NCBI GenBank assembly: GCA_030146285.1 | Contig: JASLBZ010000139.1 | Coordinates: forward strand, 1 to 7,524 | DNA length: 7,524 nt | DNA from: Neisseriaceae bacterium | GTDB taxonomy: Bacteria > Pseudomonadota > Gammaproteobacteria > Burkholderiales > Neisseriaceae | Direction: 5' to 3' | In this document: positions 1-5,881 of the stretch, piece after piece | How positions within the stretch are numbered: the stretch's first letter is position 1 | How the letters are laid out: each line of letters starts with the position of its first letter | Position numbers and translations under genes: made by a program | The notes under the pieces: generated by a model | Told to the model about the DNA's origin: nothing | The model's input: only the letters and a program-made list of their open reading frames with translations | Database searches by the model: none

Positions 1-1959
1 CCTCTTTTGGTTCTAGCTGGTGCTGGCAGTGGTAAAACGCGGGTGATTACCCAAAAAATTGCGTACATGATTCGCCAAAAAAATTATCCAGCGCACCATA
101 TTGCAGCCATCACATTTACCAACAAAGCCGCCAAAGAAATGCAAGAGCGCATTGCTTTGCAATTAGACAAACACGAAAGCAAAGGCCTATTGGTGTGTAC
201 GTTTCATTCTTTGGGTATGCGGATTTTGCGTGAGGAAGCAGGTGCAGCAGGTTATAAGAAGCAGTTTTCTATTTTAGACAGTTCAGACAGTCAAAAAATA
301 CTGCAAGAATTAATTGGCAGCAGTGGTAAGGATGCTTTATTCAAGGCTCAAAGCCAGATATCACTTTGGAAGAATGATTTGATTTCTCCAGAAGAAGCCT
401 TACAAAAAGCCAGTAATATTTGGGAAGAACAAACGGCATTGGTTTACGCCAGCTATCAAACAACCTTGATGGCATACCAAGCAGTTGATTTTGATGATTT
501 GATTAAAATCCCCACGGAGATTTTCAAAAATAACAATGATATTCGCTACAAATGGCAACACCGTTTGCAATACTTATTGATTGACGAGTGCCAAGACACC
601 AATGCTTGTCAATACACCTTGGTTCGTCAATTAACCGGATTAGAAGGGCGCTTTACTGCTGTGGGCGATGACGACCAAAGCATTTATGCGTGGCGAGGAG
701 CCAATGTTGAGAATTTGCAGCTGTTACAAGACGATTACCCACAGTTAAAAGTGATTAAGTTGGAGCAAAACTATCGGTCTACTGCTAGGATTTTGCGGGT
801 TGCTAACCAGGTAATCAGTAACAATCCCACCAAATTGTTTGAAAAAACCCTTTGGAGTGAGTTTGGTTTGGGCGATGAAATTCATGTTTTGACCTGTCAA
901 AATGAGCGACATGAAGCTGAAGTGGTGGCCAGTAAGATTTTACAAAGTAAGCTGCAACGTGGTGAACATGCTTTGTTCAATGATTATGCCATTTTGTACC
1001 GTGGCAATCACCAAGCAAAATTGTTTGAAGAGGCTTTGCGTTCACAAAAAATTCCTTATCAGATTTCAGGGGGGCAAAGTTTTTTTGAACGCTCAGAAAT
1101 TAAAGACGTATTGTCTTATGTTCGCTTGCTTATTAACCCCAATGATGAACCGGCATTTTTGCGTGCGATTACCACGCCAAAGCGTGGTATTGGTGAAGTC
1201 ACTTTGGCCAAATTAAATGCCTTTGCGCATGAACATCATTTGAGTTTGTATGAGGCCGCCAATCACAACGAAGCCATTAAACTGTTACCAGCCAAAAGCC
1301 AAGAAGATGTTCGTTCTTTCATGTTGCTGCTGCAACAGTTGTCCGTTTTGGCATTGGAATTAAGTGCTCAGGAGTTCACTCAGGATTTATTAAGCAAAAT
1401 TCAATATGAAAACCATTTGTATGCGTCCGAAGAAGGCAAGCGCGGTGAGATTAAATGGAAAAATGTTCAGGATTTGGTGCGCTGGCTAGGCAATAAAGGT
1501 GAAAAAGACAGTAAAAATATTATTGAGCTGGGACAAACCATTGCACTAATGAATTTATTGGAAGGCAAAGACAGTGATCAAGTCGACAGCGTCAAAATGT
1601 TGACTTTGCATGCATCTAAAGGCTTGGAATATCCACATGTTTTTTTGGTCGGTTGTGAAGAAGGTTTGTTTCCCCATGCCGAATGCCAAGAGGATGATAA
1701 GATTGAGGAAGAGCGAAGGCTGATGTATGTTGGCATTACTCGAGCTCAGAAAAGCTTAACCTTAACCCATTGCGTGAAACGCAAAAAGGCAGGGCAATGG
1801 CACTTTCCCGAAGCCAGCCGCTTTATTGCTGAAATGCCTGCTGCGGATTTGCGTTATTTTGGACAAAAACGCAGCGAGCCGATTGTGAGTCGTGATGAAG
1901 GCAAGCAAAAATTAGATCACATGCGTGCGATGCTACAGGGCATGAAAACCAAAATATAA
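1..1959 (+). CDS. rep: ATP-dependent DNA helicase Rep (5' partial)
   Basis: Superfamily 1A 3'-5' DNA helicase that unwinds duplex DNA and strips proteins ahead of the replication fork. The frame is open from base 1 and gives 652 residues before TAA; the start codon and roughly 20 N-terminal residues lie outside the window. Counting from the first codon, helicase motifs appear in order: Walker A AGAGSGKTR (6-14), motif Ia TFTNKAA (38-44), Walker B DECQDT (195-200), motif III GDDDQSIYAWRG (from 222), motif IV QNYRS (256-260, Arg259), motif V TLHASKGLE (535-543) and motif VI RRLMYVGITRAQ (572-583, arginine finger Arg581). The similarity to E. coli Rep runs from end to end, including FEKTLWSE and ILYRGNHQ, which favours Rep over UvrD or PcrA. 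Walker B has Cys where Rep usually has Tyr (DEYQDT). No terminator is evident directly after the stop. Confidence 0.95.
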   Translation, partial: PLLVLAGAGSGKTRVITQKIAYMIRQKNYPAHHIAAITFTNKAAKEMQERIALQLDKHESKGLLVCTFHSLGMRILREEAGAAGYKKQFSILDSSDSQKILQELIGSSGKDALFKAQSQISLWKNDLISPEEALQKASNIWEEQTALVYASYQTTLMAYQAVDFDDLIKIPTEIFKNNNDIRYKWQHRLQYLLIDECQDTNACQYTLVRQLTGLEGRFTAVGDDDQSIYAWRGANVENLQLLQDDYPQLKVIKLEQNYRSTARILRVANQVISNNPTKLFEKTLWSEFGLGDEIHVLTCQNERHEAEVVASKILQSKLQRGEHALFNDYAILYRGNHQAKLFEEALRSQKIPYQISGGQSFFERSEIKDVLSYVRLLINPNDEPAFLRAITTPKRGIGEVTLAKLNAFAHEHHLSLYEAANHNEAIKLLPAKSQEDVRSFMLLLQQLSVLALELSAQEFTQDLLSKIQYENHLYASEEGKRGEIKWKNVQDLVRWLGNKGEKDSKNIIELGQTIALMNLLEGKDSDQVDSVKMLTLHASKGLEYPHVFLVGCEEGLFPHAECQEDDKIEEERRLMYVGITRAQKSLTLTHCVKRKKAGQWHFPEASRFIAEMPAADLRYFGQKRSEPIVSRDEGKQKLDHMRAMLQGMKTKI

Positions 1960-1995
1960 ATACCATTGGATTGCGTTTTGTCTTCAATCAGCATA

Positions 1996-2025
1996 TTGTA
2001 AAGCAAGCAAAAAAAGTGCTAACAT
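1996..2025 (+). promoter_or_regulatory. Putative sigma-70 promoter of the lipoprotein gene
   Basis: TTGTAA (1996-2001) and TAACAT (2020-2025) are separated by 18 bases. A TG dinucleotide at 2017-2018 makes the -10 an extended type. It lies about 65 bases before the lipoprotein start. The assignment is by eye in AT-rich DNA, so chance matches are possible. Confidence 0.3.
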
Positions 2026-2091
2026 CAAAATATGAATAAAACATTCAATGAAGTTAGATATTGAATCAATACAATCGAATGGGATACAACA

Positions 2092-2559
2092 ATGCAAAAA
2101 TGGTGGCTATTGGTATTACTAAGTGTGGGTTTGGTGGCTTGCCAAGATTCAAACAACACAACAAACGACGAGACCAATCAAGAAGTGAATACTGTCATCA
2201 CAGAAGATGTTGTTGATGAAAATGCCTCTGCTGGTGTTTCTGGCGCAGACACGACACAAAACAGTGTAGACACGGTTGGTGTGTATTTGATTCAAACTCC
2301 CCAATTGACAGCGAGTTTGAGTTTGGATGATGACGGTACTTTCGAATTTGAAGGTTTGCGTGATAATGAACAATTCAAATATGCAGGTCAATACACCTGG
2401 TTGCCTGATGGTCGACGCATTAGTTTAGGTGACAGTGCCAAGAATGTTCAGTTCTTTATGGGTGAGAATGTGGCTGTTTATTTGGGTGAAAATCCAGAGG
2501 GCAAGAATAAGTACACTGAGATACAGGGCAATCCTGAGTTCGCTAAATCAATGGATTAA
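2092..2559 (+). CDS. Small outer-membrane lipoprotein, NlpE-like domain
   Basis: 155 residues. The N-terminus MQKWWLLVLLSVGLVAC is a type II signal peptide with lipobox LVAC; the acylated Cys is residue 17. Gln at +2 (no Asp) predicts sorting to the outer membrane. Residues 18-60 are a low-complexity, acidic Asn/Asp/Thr/Val linker. Residues from about 62 (VGVYLIQTPQLTASLSLDDDG, then FEFEGL, GQYTW and ISL) follow the beta-strand order of the NlpE N-terminal domain, a small barrel linked in E. coli to surface and copper stress signalling. The Cys-x-x-Cys of classical NlpE is absent: after the lipobox there is no further Cys. A role in copper handling is therefore not supported. GGGA at 2081-2084 is a plausible Shine-Dalgarno for the ATG. 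The gene stands alone and ends at the shared terminator. The lipoprotein call is firm; the NlpE relation is moderate. Confidence 0.8.
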   Translation: MQKWWLLVLLSVGLVACQDSNNTTNDETNQEVNTVITEDVVDENASAGVSGADTTQNSVDTVGVYLIQTPQLTASLSLDDDGTFEFEGLRDNEQFKYAGQYTWLPDGRRISLGDSAKNVQFFMGENVAVYLGENPEGKNKYTEIQGNPEFAKSMD

Positions 2560-2585
2560 GGCTTTGTAGTTTGGGCGTGACGCAC

Positions 2586-2614
2586 AAAAAACCAGGCATT
2601 GGCTTGGTTTTTTT
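2586..2614. terminator. Bidirectional rho-independent terminator between convergent genes
   Basis: The arms AAAAAACCAGGC (2586-2597) and GCTTGGTTTTTT (2602-2613) form a 12-bp stem with one G-T pair and a 4-base loop. A T-run follows on the plus strand, and the A-run on the left arm gives a U-run on the minus strand. It sits 26 bases after the lipoprotein stop and 10 bases beyond the UPF0149 stop, so it can end both transcripts. Confidence 0.85.
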
Positions 2615-2623
2615 GTCGGGAAG

Positions 2624-3190
2624 TCAGATTTCACTGGGGTAGAAAACGTGGTAAATATTCAATACCGCCTGAGTGATTTTGGTGATGCTGGTTTGATTCT
2701 GATGAAATGGCAGATTGTCTAATTTGGTATGGTTTTCAGCAAGCCCATGCAATGCGATAACATTCAGATTTTCCTGAATCATGGCAGTAGGGTGCTGAAG
2801 CTGCCAAAGCGGCACTGCTTTCATGTAGCCAATACACCAATCTTCTGCATTGAGCAATTTTTTACCGTAGCTGTTAAAACCATACAAAATCGGTTCAAAT
2901 CGGTCTGGGCGATGTTTGAGGAGCGATTGTATGTGGCTTAAAATTCCATGTGTAATCTCAAGCAGTTCATCTGTTTCCAATGCAAACTCCGACAGCGTTG
3001 ATTCCATCTCACAATAACAATGGTCCACTATGTATTGTTGCCAGATGCCCTCATGAATCGGGTGAGGGGAAGATGATAATCCTGTTAAAAAACCATGCAA
3101 TTCTGCAATATCGATGACCGTATTGATTCCTGAAAACTTAATAAGTAAGTGATTGATTTTTGAGTAAGTATGTGTGGCGTGGTTGTTCAT
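2624..3190 (-). CDS. UPF0149 family protein (YgfB/YecA-like)
   Basis: 188 residues from the ATG at 3190, the usual size of a YgfB-type protein. The family signature ELHGFLTGL is at 30-38, and the second conserved block WCIGYMKAV at 118-126 follows the FEPILYGF segment. There is no C-terminal SEC-C zinc motif, so it resembles YgfB rather than YecA. It is predicted cytosolic and alpha-helical. YgfB in Pseudomonas has been linked to control of gene expression and beta-lactam resistance, but a role here is not shown. The frame stays open upstream to a TTG at 3292. The ATG at 3190 is preferred because AAAGG lies 9 bases before it and family similarity begins there. The usual ygfB neighbours (pepP, ubiH, zapA) are absent from the window. 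Transcription converges on the lipoprotein gene. Confidence 0.85.
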   Translation of the reverse strand: MNNHATHTYSKINHLLIKFSGINTVIDIAELHGFLTGLSSSPHPIHEGIWQQYIVDHCYCEMESTLSEFALETDELLEITHGILSHIQSLLKHRPDRFEPILYGFNSYGKKLLNAEDWCIGYMKAVPLWQLQHPTAMIQENLNVIALHGLAENHTKLDNLPFHQNQTSITKITQAVLNIYHVFYPSEI

Positions 3191-3396
3191 TACTGACGAC
3201 CTTTGGTTGTTTGCTGGCCTGAAAATGACGGTTTTGTTGTTAGGTGATGATTGTGCTTTTTTGGACTCGATGAGTAGATAGAGGGCAATCAAGACAGATA
3301 GTTTAAAATAGGATGGTTAAGATGGATTGCGTTGATGGTTCATTAAGGTAAAGGACGGTAAAATCATGAGACATAGTGTATTGCGATTGTGCATCT

Positions 3397-3428
3397 AAAA
3401 ATCCCCCTATTAATAAGGGGGATTTTTT
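3397..3428. terminator. Symmetrical rho-independent terminator
   Basis: The arms AAAAATCCCCCT (3397-3408) and AGGGGGATTTTT (3416-3427) are perfect 12-bp complements around a 7-base loop, with T-runs on both strands. It lies 8 bases past the stop of the minus-strand 60-residue gene, which it probably ends. It would also work on the plus strand, where no full-size gene precedes it. Confidence 0.85.
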
Positions 3429-3436
3429 AAGTAAGG

Positions 3437-3619
3437 TTAATAATAGTACTCATCTTCGGTCTCAACGGGTGTGCTTAATAAAGCATCCAGCTTTCTCAGT
3501 AATGCCGAATATCGATTTAATAAAATTGTTTTGATATTGGATTCTAAATTGTTATCATTTTGAATTTCTAGGAACTTCTGTGTCAGTTCTTGCTTGTATC
3601 TGTTCAGTGATGGTGTCAT
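3437..3619 (-). CDS. Small hypothetical protein, 60 residues
   Basis: I do not recognise a family. From the ATG at 3619 the protein is 60 residues and mostly predicted alpha-helical: NRYKQELTQKFLEIQ, then IKTILLNRYSALLRKLDALL, with leucine spacing that suits a small helical hairpin or dimer. It ends in the acidic, tyrosine-rich tail ETEDEYYY. It has no Cys and no membrane segment. The frame extends two codons further to a TTG at 3625, but ATG is the likelier start; neither has a good Shine-Dalgarno. An out-of-frame ATG-ACT-TGA just upstream (3630-3622) may affect initiation. Support for the gene being real: a strong terminator 8 bases after the stop, a long AT-rich upstream region, and an exact FNR-type palindrome 80 bases before the start. 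Function is unknown. Confidence 0.55.
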   Translation of the reverse strand: MTPSLNRYKQELTQKFLEIQNDNNLESNIKTILLNRYSALLRKLDALLSTPVETEDEYYY

Positions 3620-3975
3620 GGTCAAGTCATTTTTATTGGTTTCAGTAAAGAGCGTGAATTGTAATTAAAATCCACAAAAATGAATACTTTTTAATTTTAC
3701 TTGATATAAATCAAAGTATTTGTTTTTCTCATGCAATTAATATTGCAAATATTAATTATTTAATCTGACTTTTTGTGATGATTTTTTTTGATAATAATGT
3801 GTTTAGAATGAATAGATTGTAAAATCGCACAAAATTTTTTGTTACCTTATGTAAATAGAGCGTTTGCTCTTTTTGTAATAATAAATACAAAATAATATAG
3901 GGTGAATCTGTTGTATTTTTTATTGAAATTTACATTTTATGTTTAAACTAATGGATTTTTGTGGCAATAAATACA
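3620..3975. other. AT-rich spacer with regulatory potential
   Basis: About 350 bases lie between the DUF2786 stop and the 60-residue gene start, very AT-rich and with no credible ORF. It contains the FNR-type palindrome at 3701-3714 and an inverted repeat AATACTTT (3683-3690) / AAAGTATT (3713-3720) around it. A short hairpin AGAGC-GTTT-GCTCT (3857-3870) is followed by TTTT on the plus strand. It has a 5-bp stem and no plus-strand gene before it, so I do not call it a terminator. No clear terminator follows DUF2786 on the minus strand. Confidence 0.6.
3701..3714. promoter_or_regulatory. FNR/Anr-type binding site
   Basis: TTGATATAAATCAA matches the FNR/Anr consensus TTGAT-N4-ATCAA at all ten specified bases. 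It is 80 bases upstream of the minus-strand 60-residue gene, the only gene it could plausibly control. A minus-strand TATTCA (3686-3681) centred 24 bases away could be a -10, but class II activation normally needs about 32. A TAAAAT (3699-3694) almost abutting the box would instead suggest repression. The motif is seen directly; regulation by oxygen is inference. Confidence 0.45.
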
Positions 3976-4659
3976 TTATTTTTCAGAATAATTGATTTTT
4001 AATGGTGCTCTGGCTGAATTATCGACTGCCGGATTCAGTTGTGCTTTTTGGCCTAGGTTTTGTCCATTTTGTTGATCAAATTGAGATTGTTGCCAGGCTT
4101 GGTGAGATGCTTTGTTTTTTCTGATGCGTGCAGGCTTTAAAGATAAGTTATTTTTGTATTGTTCAATTAAAAGAAGCTCATGTTCATTCATGGCAAAATG
4201 ATTCACCAAATCATGAATGGCCATAATCCAGCCCAGACAAAATTCATCGGCTCGGAAATTCTTGTTTTGGGTAATGCGAACCCGTTTTAATGTCGTGGCC
4301 ATATAGTGGCGTCTGTCTTTTCTAATTTGTCGCAGCAAGACTTCATAAGCATATTTAGCCAGCTCAGGTTTGCCATCAAAACCAAAAAATACGATAGAAC
4401 CCGAATGAAGATAAGCAGCCACTGAAAATGCTTTGTTAATGGTTTGAATTAAAACATGTTGCCAAAGTGGCATTTTTTTGGGACAAGAGATGCTTTGTTC
4501 TTCCACATCATGAAGCGCAATATCATGGCCATTTAAATCAAACTGGCGCATTAAAGCTTGAGCATGTTTGAGTGCTAATGCAGCCTCATGTTCATTGGCT
4601 GACTGGCTTAGTTTTAAGCACTTTTTGATTTTTGAAATGGCATCAGAACGGGTCATCAT
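3976..4659 (-). CDS. DUF2786 domain-containing protein
   Basis: 227 residues. Residues 6-45 match the DUF2786 pattern: a helix AISKIKKCLKLSQS, the signature NEHEAALALKHAQALM (22-37), then a short hydrophobic turn FDL. The middle (about 55-160, LWQHVLIQTINKAFSVAAYL to FCLGWIMAIHDLV) resembles the region that often follows DUF2786 in phage and bacterial proteins. The tail is basic, then Gln/Asn-rich and probably disordered. No catalytic motif is visible and the biochemical role of the family is unknown. Two ATGs start the frame (4659 and 4656); neither has a strong Shine-Dalgarno. It lies 134 bases from the DUF3147 gene upstream on the same strand, so it is probably transcribed separately. The family is common in phages and accessory regions, so acquisition by transfer is possible, but no mobile gene is nearby. 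Confidence 0.8.
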   Translation of the reverse strand: MMTRSDAISKIKKCLKLSQSANEHEAALALKHAQALMRQFDLNGHDIALHDVEEQSISCPKKMPLWQHVLIQTINKAFSVAAYLHSGSIVFFGFDGKPELAKYAYEVLLRQIRKDRRHYMATTLKRVRITQNKNFRADEFCLGWIMAIHDLVNHFAMNEHELLLIEQYKNNLSLKPARIRKNKASHQAWQQSQFDQQNGQNLGQKAQLNPAVDNSARAPLKINYSEK

Positions 4660-4793
4660 TGGGGTGAAATTTCTTTTAAATGAAAAGATAATACAAGTTC
4701 AGACGCGACTAGAGAAGCATATTATTGGGGTATCGTCATTACGTTTTTTGAAAAATATTGACCAGTGTTATTTTAAGACGCCACATGATATTT

Positions 4794-5144
4794 TTATAGT
4801 AATTGAATACCATATTTTCTAAGTATAAGTGCATAAACAAGAAAAATAGCAATACTCATGCCGCAGCACACCAATAAAGTCGGCCAAAATCCCAAGCGAG
4901 AGTACAAAAATGGAAAAGCAATAAACATGGGTAAAGTGGGCAGTACATACCAAAAGGTATACCACGCATGCTTAGCAATCTTTTCGCTGGGTTGATTTTC
5001 TAATTGCATCCAAATTAATGCCAATATTGTGATCATGGGTAAAGCCGCGAGCAGGGCGCCTAGTCGGTCACTGCGTTTGGCAAGCTCAGTAATCAATACC
5101 ACCAAGCCGGCTGTAACGGCATATTTTGTCATCATCCATAACAT
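4794..5144 (-). CDS. DUF3147 family inner-membrane protein
   Basis: 116 residues, almost entirely hydrophobic, with four predicted membrane helices at about 6-22, 28-46, 61-80 and 86-108. The family-like core is ELAKRSDRLGALLAALP (20-36), with prolines in helices 2 and 3 and a GFWPTLL segment (85-91). This fits the short DUF3147 proteins of proteobacteria. The function is not established; it has the size and shape of a small transporter or channel subunit. The start at 5144 is supported by AGGG (5154-5151) 6 bases upstream, which overlaps the TAG stop of the FrmR-like gene. The intergenic gap is only 8 bases, so the two are almost certainly co-transcribed and may be translationally coupled. 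No strong terminator follows. Confidence 0.8.
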   Translation of the reverse strand: MLWMMTKYAVTAGLVVLITELAKRSDRLGALLAALPMITILALIWMQLENQPSEKIAKHAWYTFWYVLPTLPMFIAFPFLYSRLGFWPTLLVCCGMSIAIFLVYALILRKYGIQLL

Positions 5145-5152
5145 ACTTAACC

Positions 5153-5356
5153 CTACCTTACTGCATAATGGGTTTGTAATACAGCCGCAATTTCGGCTAG
5201 CTTTTGATTTCTTTTTGCTTCATTGGTGGTAACTTGCTGCCAGATTGCAAACCCTTGGGCATCAGTATTTTGAGCAGTTTTTAAAGGTTGAACTTGGTCT
5301 TTAATGCATCTAATGCTGGATAATAATTTGGTTTTGTCTTGACTGGTGTGTGGCAT
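5153..5356 (-). CDS. Truncated FrmR/CsoR-family regulator lacking the sensor Cys
   Basis: 67 residues beginning MPHTSQDKTKLLSSIR, the characteristic N-terminus of FrmR/RcnR-type repressors (MPxTPEEKKKxLxRVRRI). Compared from memory with E. coli FrmR, it aligns without gaps to about residue 55, sharing Pro2, Lys8, Lys10, Arg16, Ile18, Gln21, Leu25, Asp32-Ala33, Ala37-Ile38, Gln40-Gln41, Asn50 and Ala54-Glu55. The sensing Cys35 is Gly here and His60 is Leu. Family members have about 90 residues; this one stops before the third helix. The spacer after the stop is too short to hide a frameshifted remainder. AGGAG (5367-5363) touches an ATG at 5362 but is 6 bases from the ATG at 5356, which also matches the family start, so 5356 is chosen. 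It is the first gene of a unit with DUF3147 and lies behind a family-type operator. It may be a diverged repressor with another signal, or a decaying one. Confidence 0.6.
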   Translation of the reverse strand: MPHTSQDKTKLLSSIRCIKDQVQPLKTAQNTDAQGFAIWQQVTTNEAKRNQKLAEIAAVLQTHYAVR

Positions 5357-5367
5357 TCTCATCTCCT

Positions 5368-5384
5368 AACTGGGGTATAGTATA
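5368..5384 (-). promoter_or_regulatory. Promoter and FrmR/RcnR-type operator of the regulator-DUF3147 unit
   Basis: The plus strand reads AACTGGGGTATAGTATA: a G-tract flanked by ACT and AGTA, the layout of RcnR/FrmR-class operators (TACT-G-tract-AGTA). On the minus strand the same bases contain TATACT (5384-5379), a strong -10 box, about 28 bases before the ATG at 5356. A protein bound here would cover the -10 and transcription start, giving autorepression. No good -35 is visible. The G-tract is four bases, shorter than the usual five or six. Confidence 0.45.
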
Positions 5385-5766
5385 TTGAAGTTACCCATCA
5401 CTGAGCGAAGCGCTTGCACTGCATAACCAAAATTAACTTAATGATGTCTTTTGTTGTTGTTTTATGCTGATTTTTCTATGGGTATGTTTTTTGTTCGCCA
5501 TTCAAATCAAAGCTGGAAGTCGAATCATGTTAAGTGGCTGATATCAATATCACCGAATAGCTTCCATGATGAAGGCAACAAGGGTTTGCAAAAGATTTTA
5601 AATTTCAAGGCACTGAAATATCCATATCATATCCATTTCTGATTTGACTATTTCTGTCAATGTTTTTGTTTCAAGGACAGTTGTTTTTCTAGTTGACATT
5701 CAGTTGATTGTTTATCAAAAGGACATTTTTTTGATAACAGTTATGTGGTTATGACCAACAAGAGAA

Positions 5767-5881
5767 ATAAAAAAGACCCACCCGATTTAGAAATTGGGTG
5801 GGATGAAAGCACTGCATTCTTGATGTATTAATGTTGTATGTTTTTGTTGTTATGTGTATTAGAACCTATTTAGCATAGTAA
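5767..5881 (-). ncRNA. Candidate small RNA ending at an orphan terminator
   Basis: A minus-strand TTGATT (5917-5912) and TATAGA (5893-5888), spaced by 18 bases, could start a transcript near 5881 that ends at the hairpin and U-run near 5767, about 115 nucleotides long. The body is A/C-rich and largely unstructured (for example AACAACAAAAACATACAACA) before the terminator, as in many Hfq-dependent small RNAs. It has no ORF with a ribosome site. It does not resemble 6S, tmRNA, RNase P or SRP RNA. The terminator is clear; the transcript is inferred. Confidence 0.3.
5768..5802 (-). terminator. Strong minus-strand rho-independent terminator without an upstream gene
   Basis: CCCACCC (5777-5783) pairs with GGGTGGG (5796-5802), extended inward by GATT/AATT-type pairs to about 11 bp with a 4-base loop. 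On the minus strand the hairpin is followed after two bases by six T (5774-5769), then ATTT. There is no T-run on the plus strand, so it is directional. No minus-strand gene lies between it and sbcD. Confidence 0.75.

Noticed and set aside
902..1216. 104-codon plus-strand ORF inside rep
   Set aside because: It lies wholly within the helicase motifs of rep in another frame and matches no family; an out-of-frame shadow.
2149..2391. 80-codon minus-strand ORF opposite the lipoprotein gene
   Set aside because: Antisense to a well-supported gene, no ribosome site and no recognisable domain.
3191..3292. 34-residue N-terminal extension of the UPF0149 protein from a TTG start
   Set aside because: Family similarity begins after the ATG at 3190, which has its own AAAGG; the extension would make the protein longer than its relatives.
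3857..3874. Short hairpin AGAGC-GTTT-GCTCT followed by TTTT
   Set aside because: Only a 5-bp stem, the T-run faces the plus strand where no gene precedes it, and the minus-strand side has a poor U-run for ending DUF2786.
4568..4822. 84-codon plus-strand ORF overlapping the DUF2786 start
   Set aside because: Covers the antisense of the DUF2786 domain and AT-rich spacer, with no coding signature.
5451..5642. 63-codon plus-strand ORF in the long intergenic region
   Set aside because: No Shine-Dalgarno before its ATG, no coherent domain or membrane pattern, and composition like the surrounding non-coding DNA.
5693..5698. Consensus -35 hexamer TTGACA on the plus strand
   Set aside because: No acceptable -10 box 15-19 bases downstream and no gene to serve.
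5416..5817. Nine-base direct repeat GCACTGCAT at 5416-5424 and 5809-5817
   Set aside because: Too short and not extended on either side; could be chance and shows no attachment-site or insertion structure.
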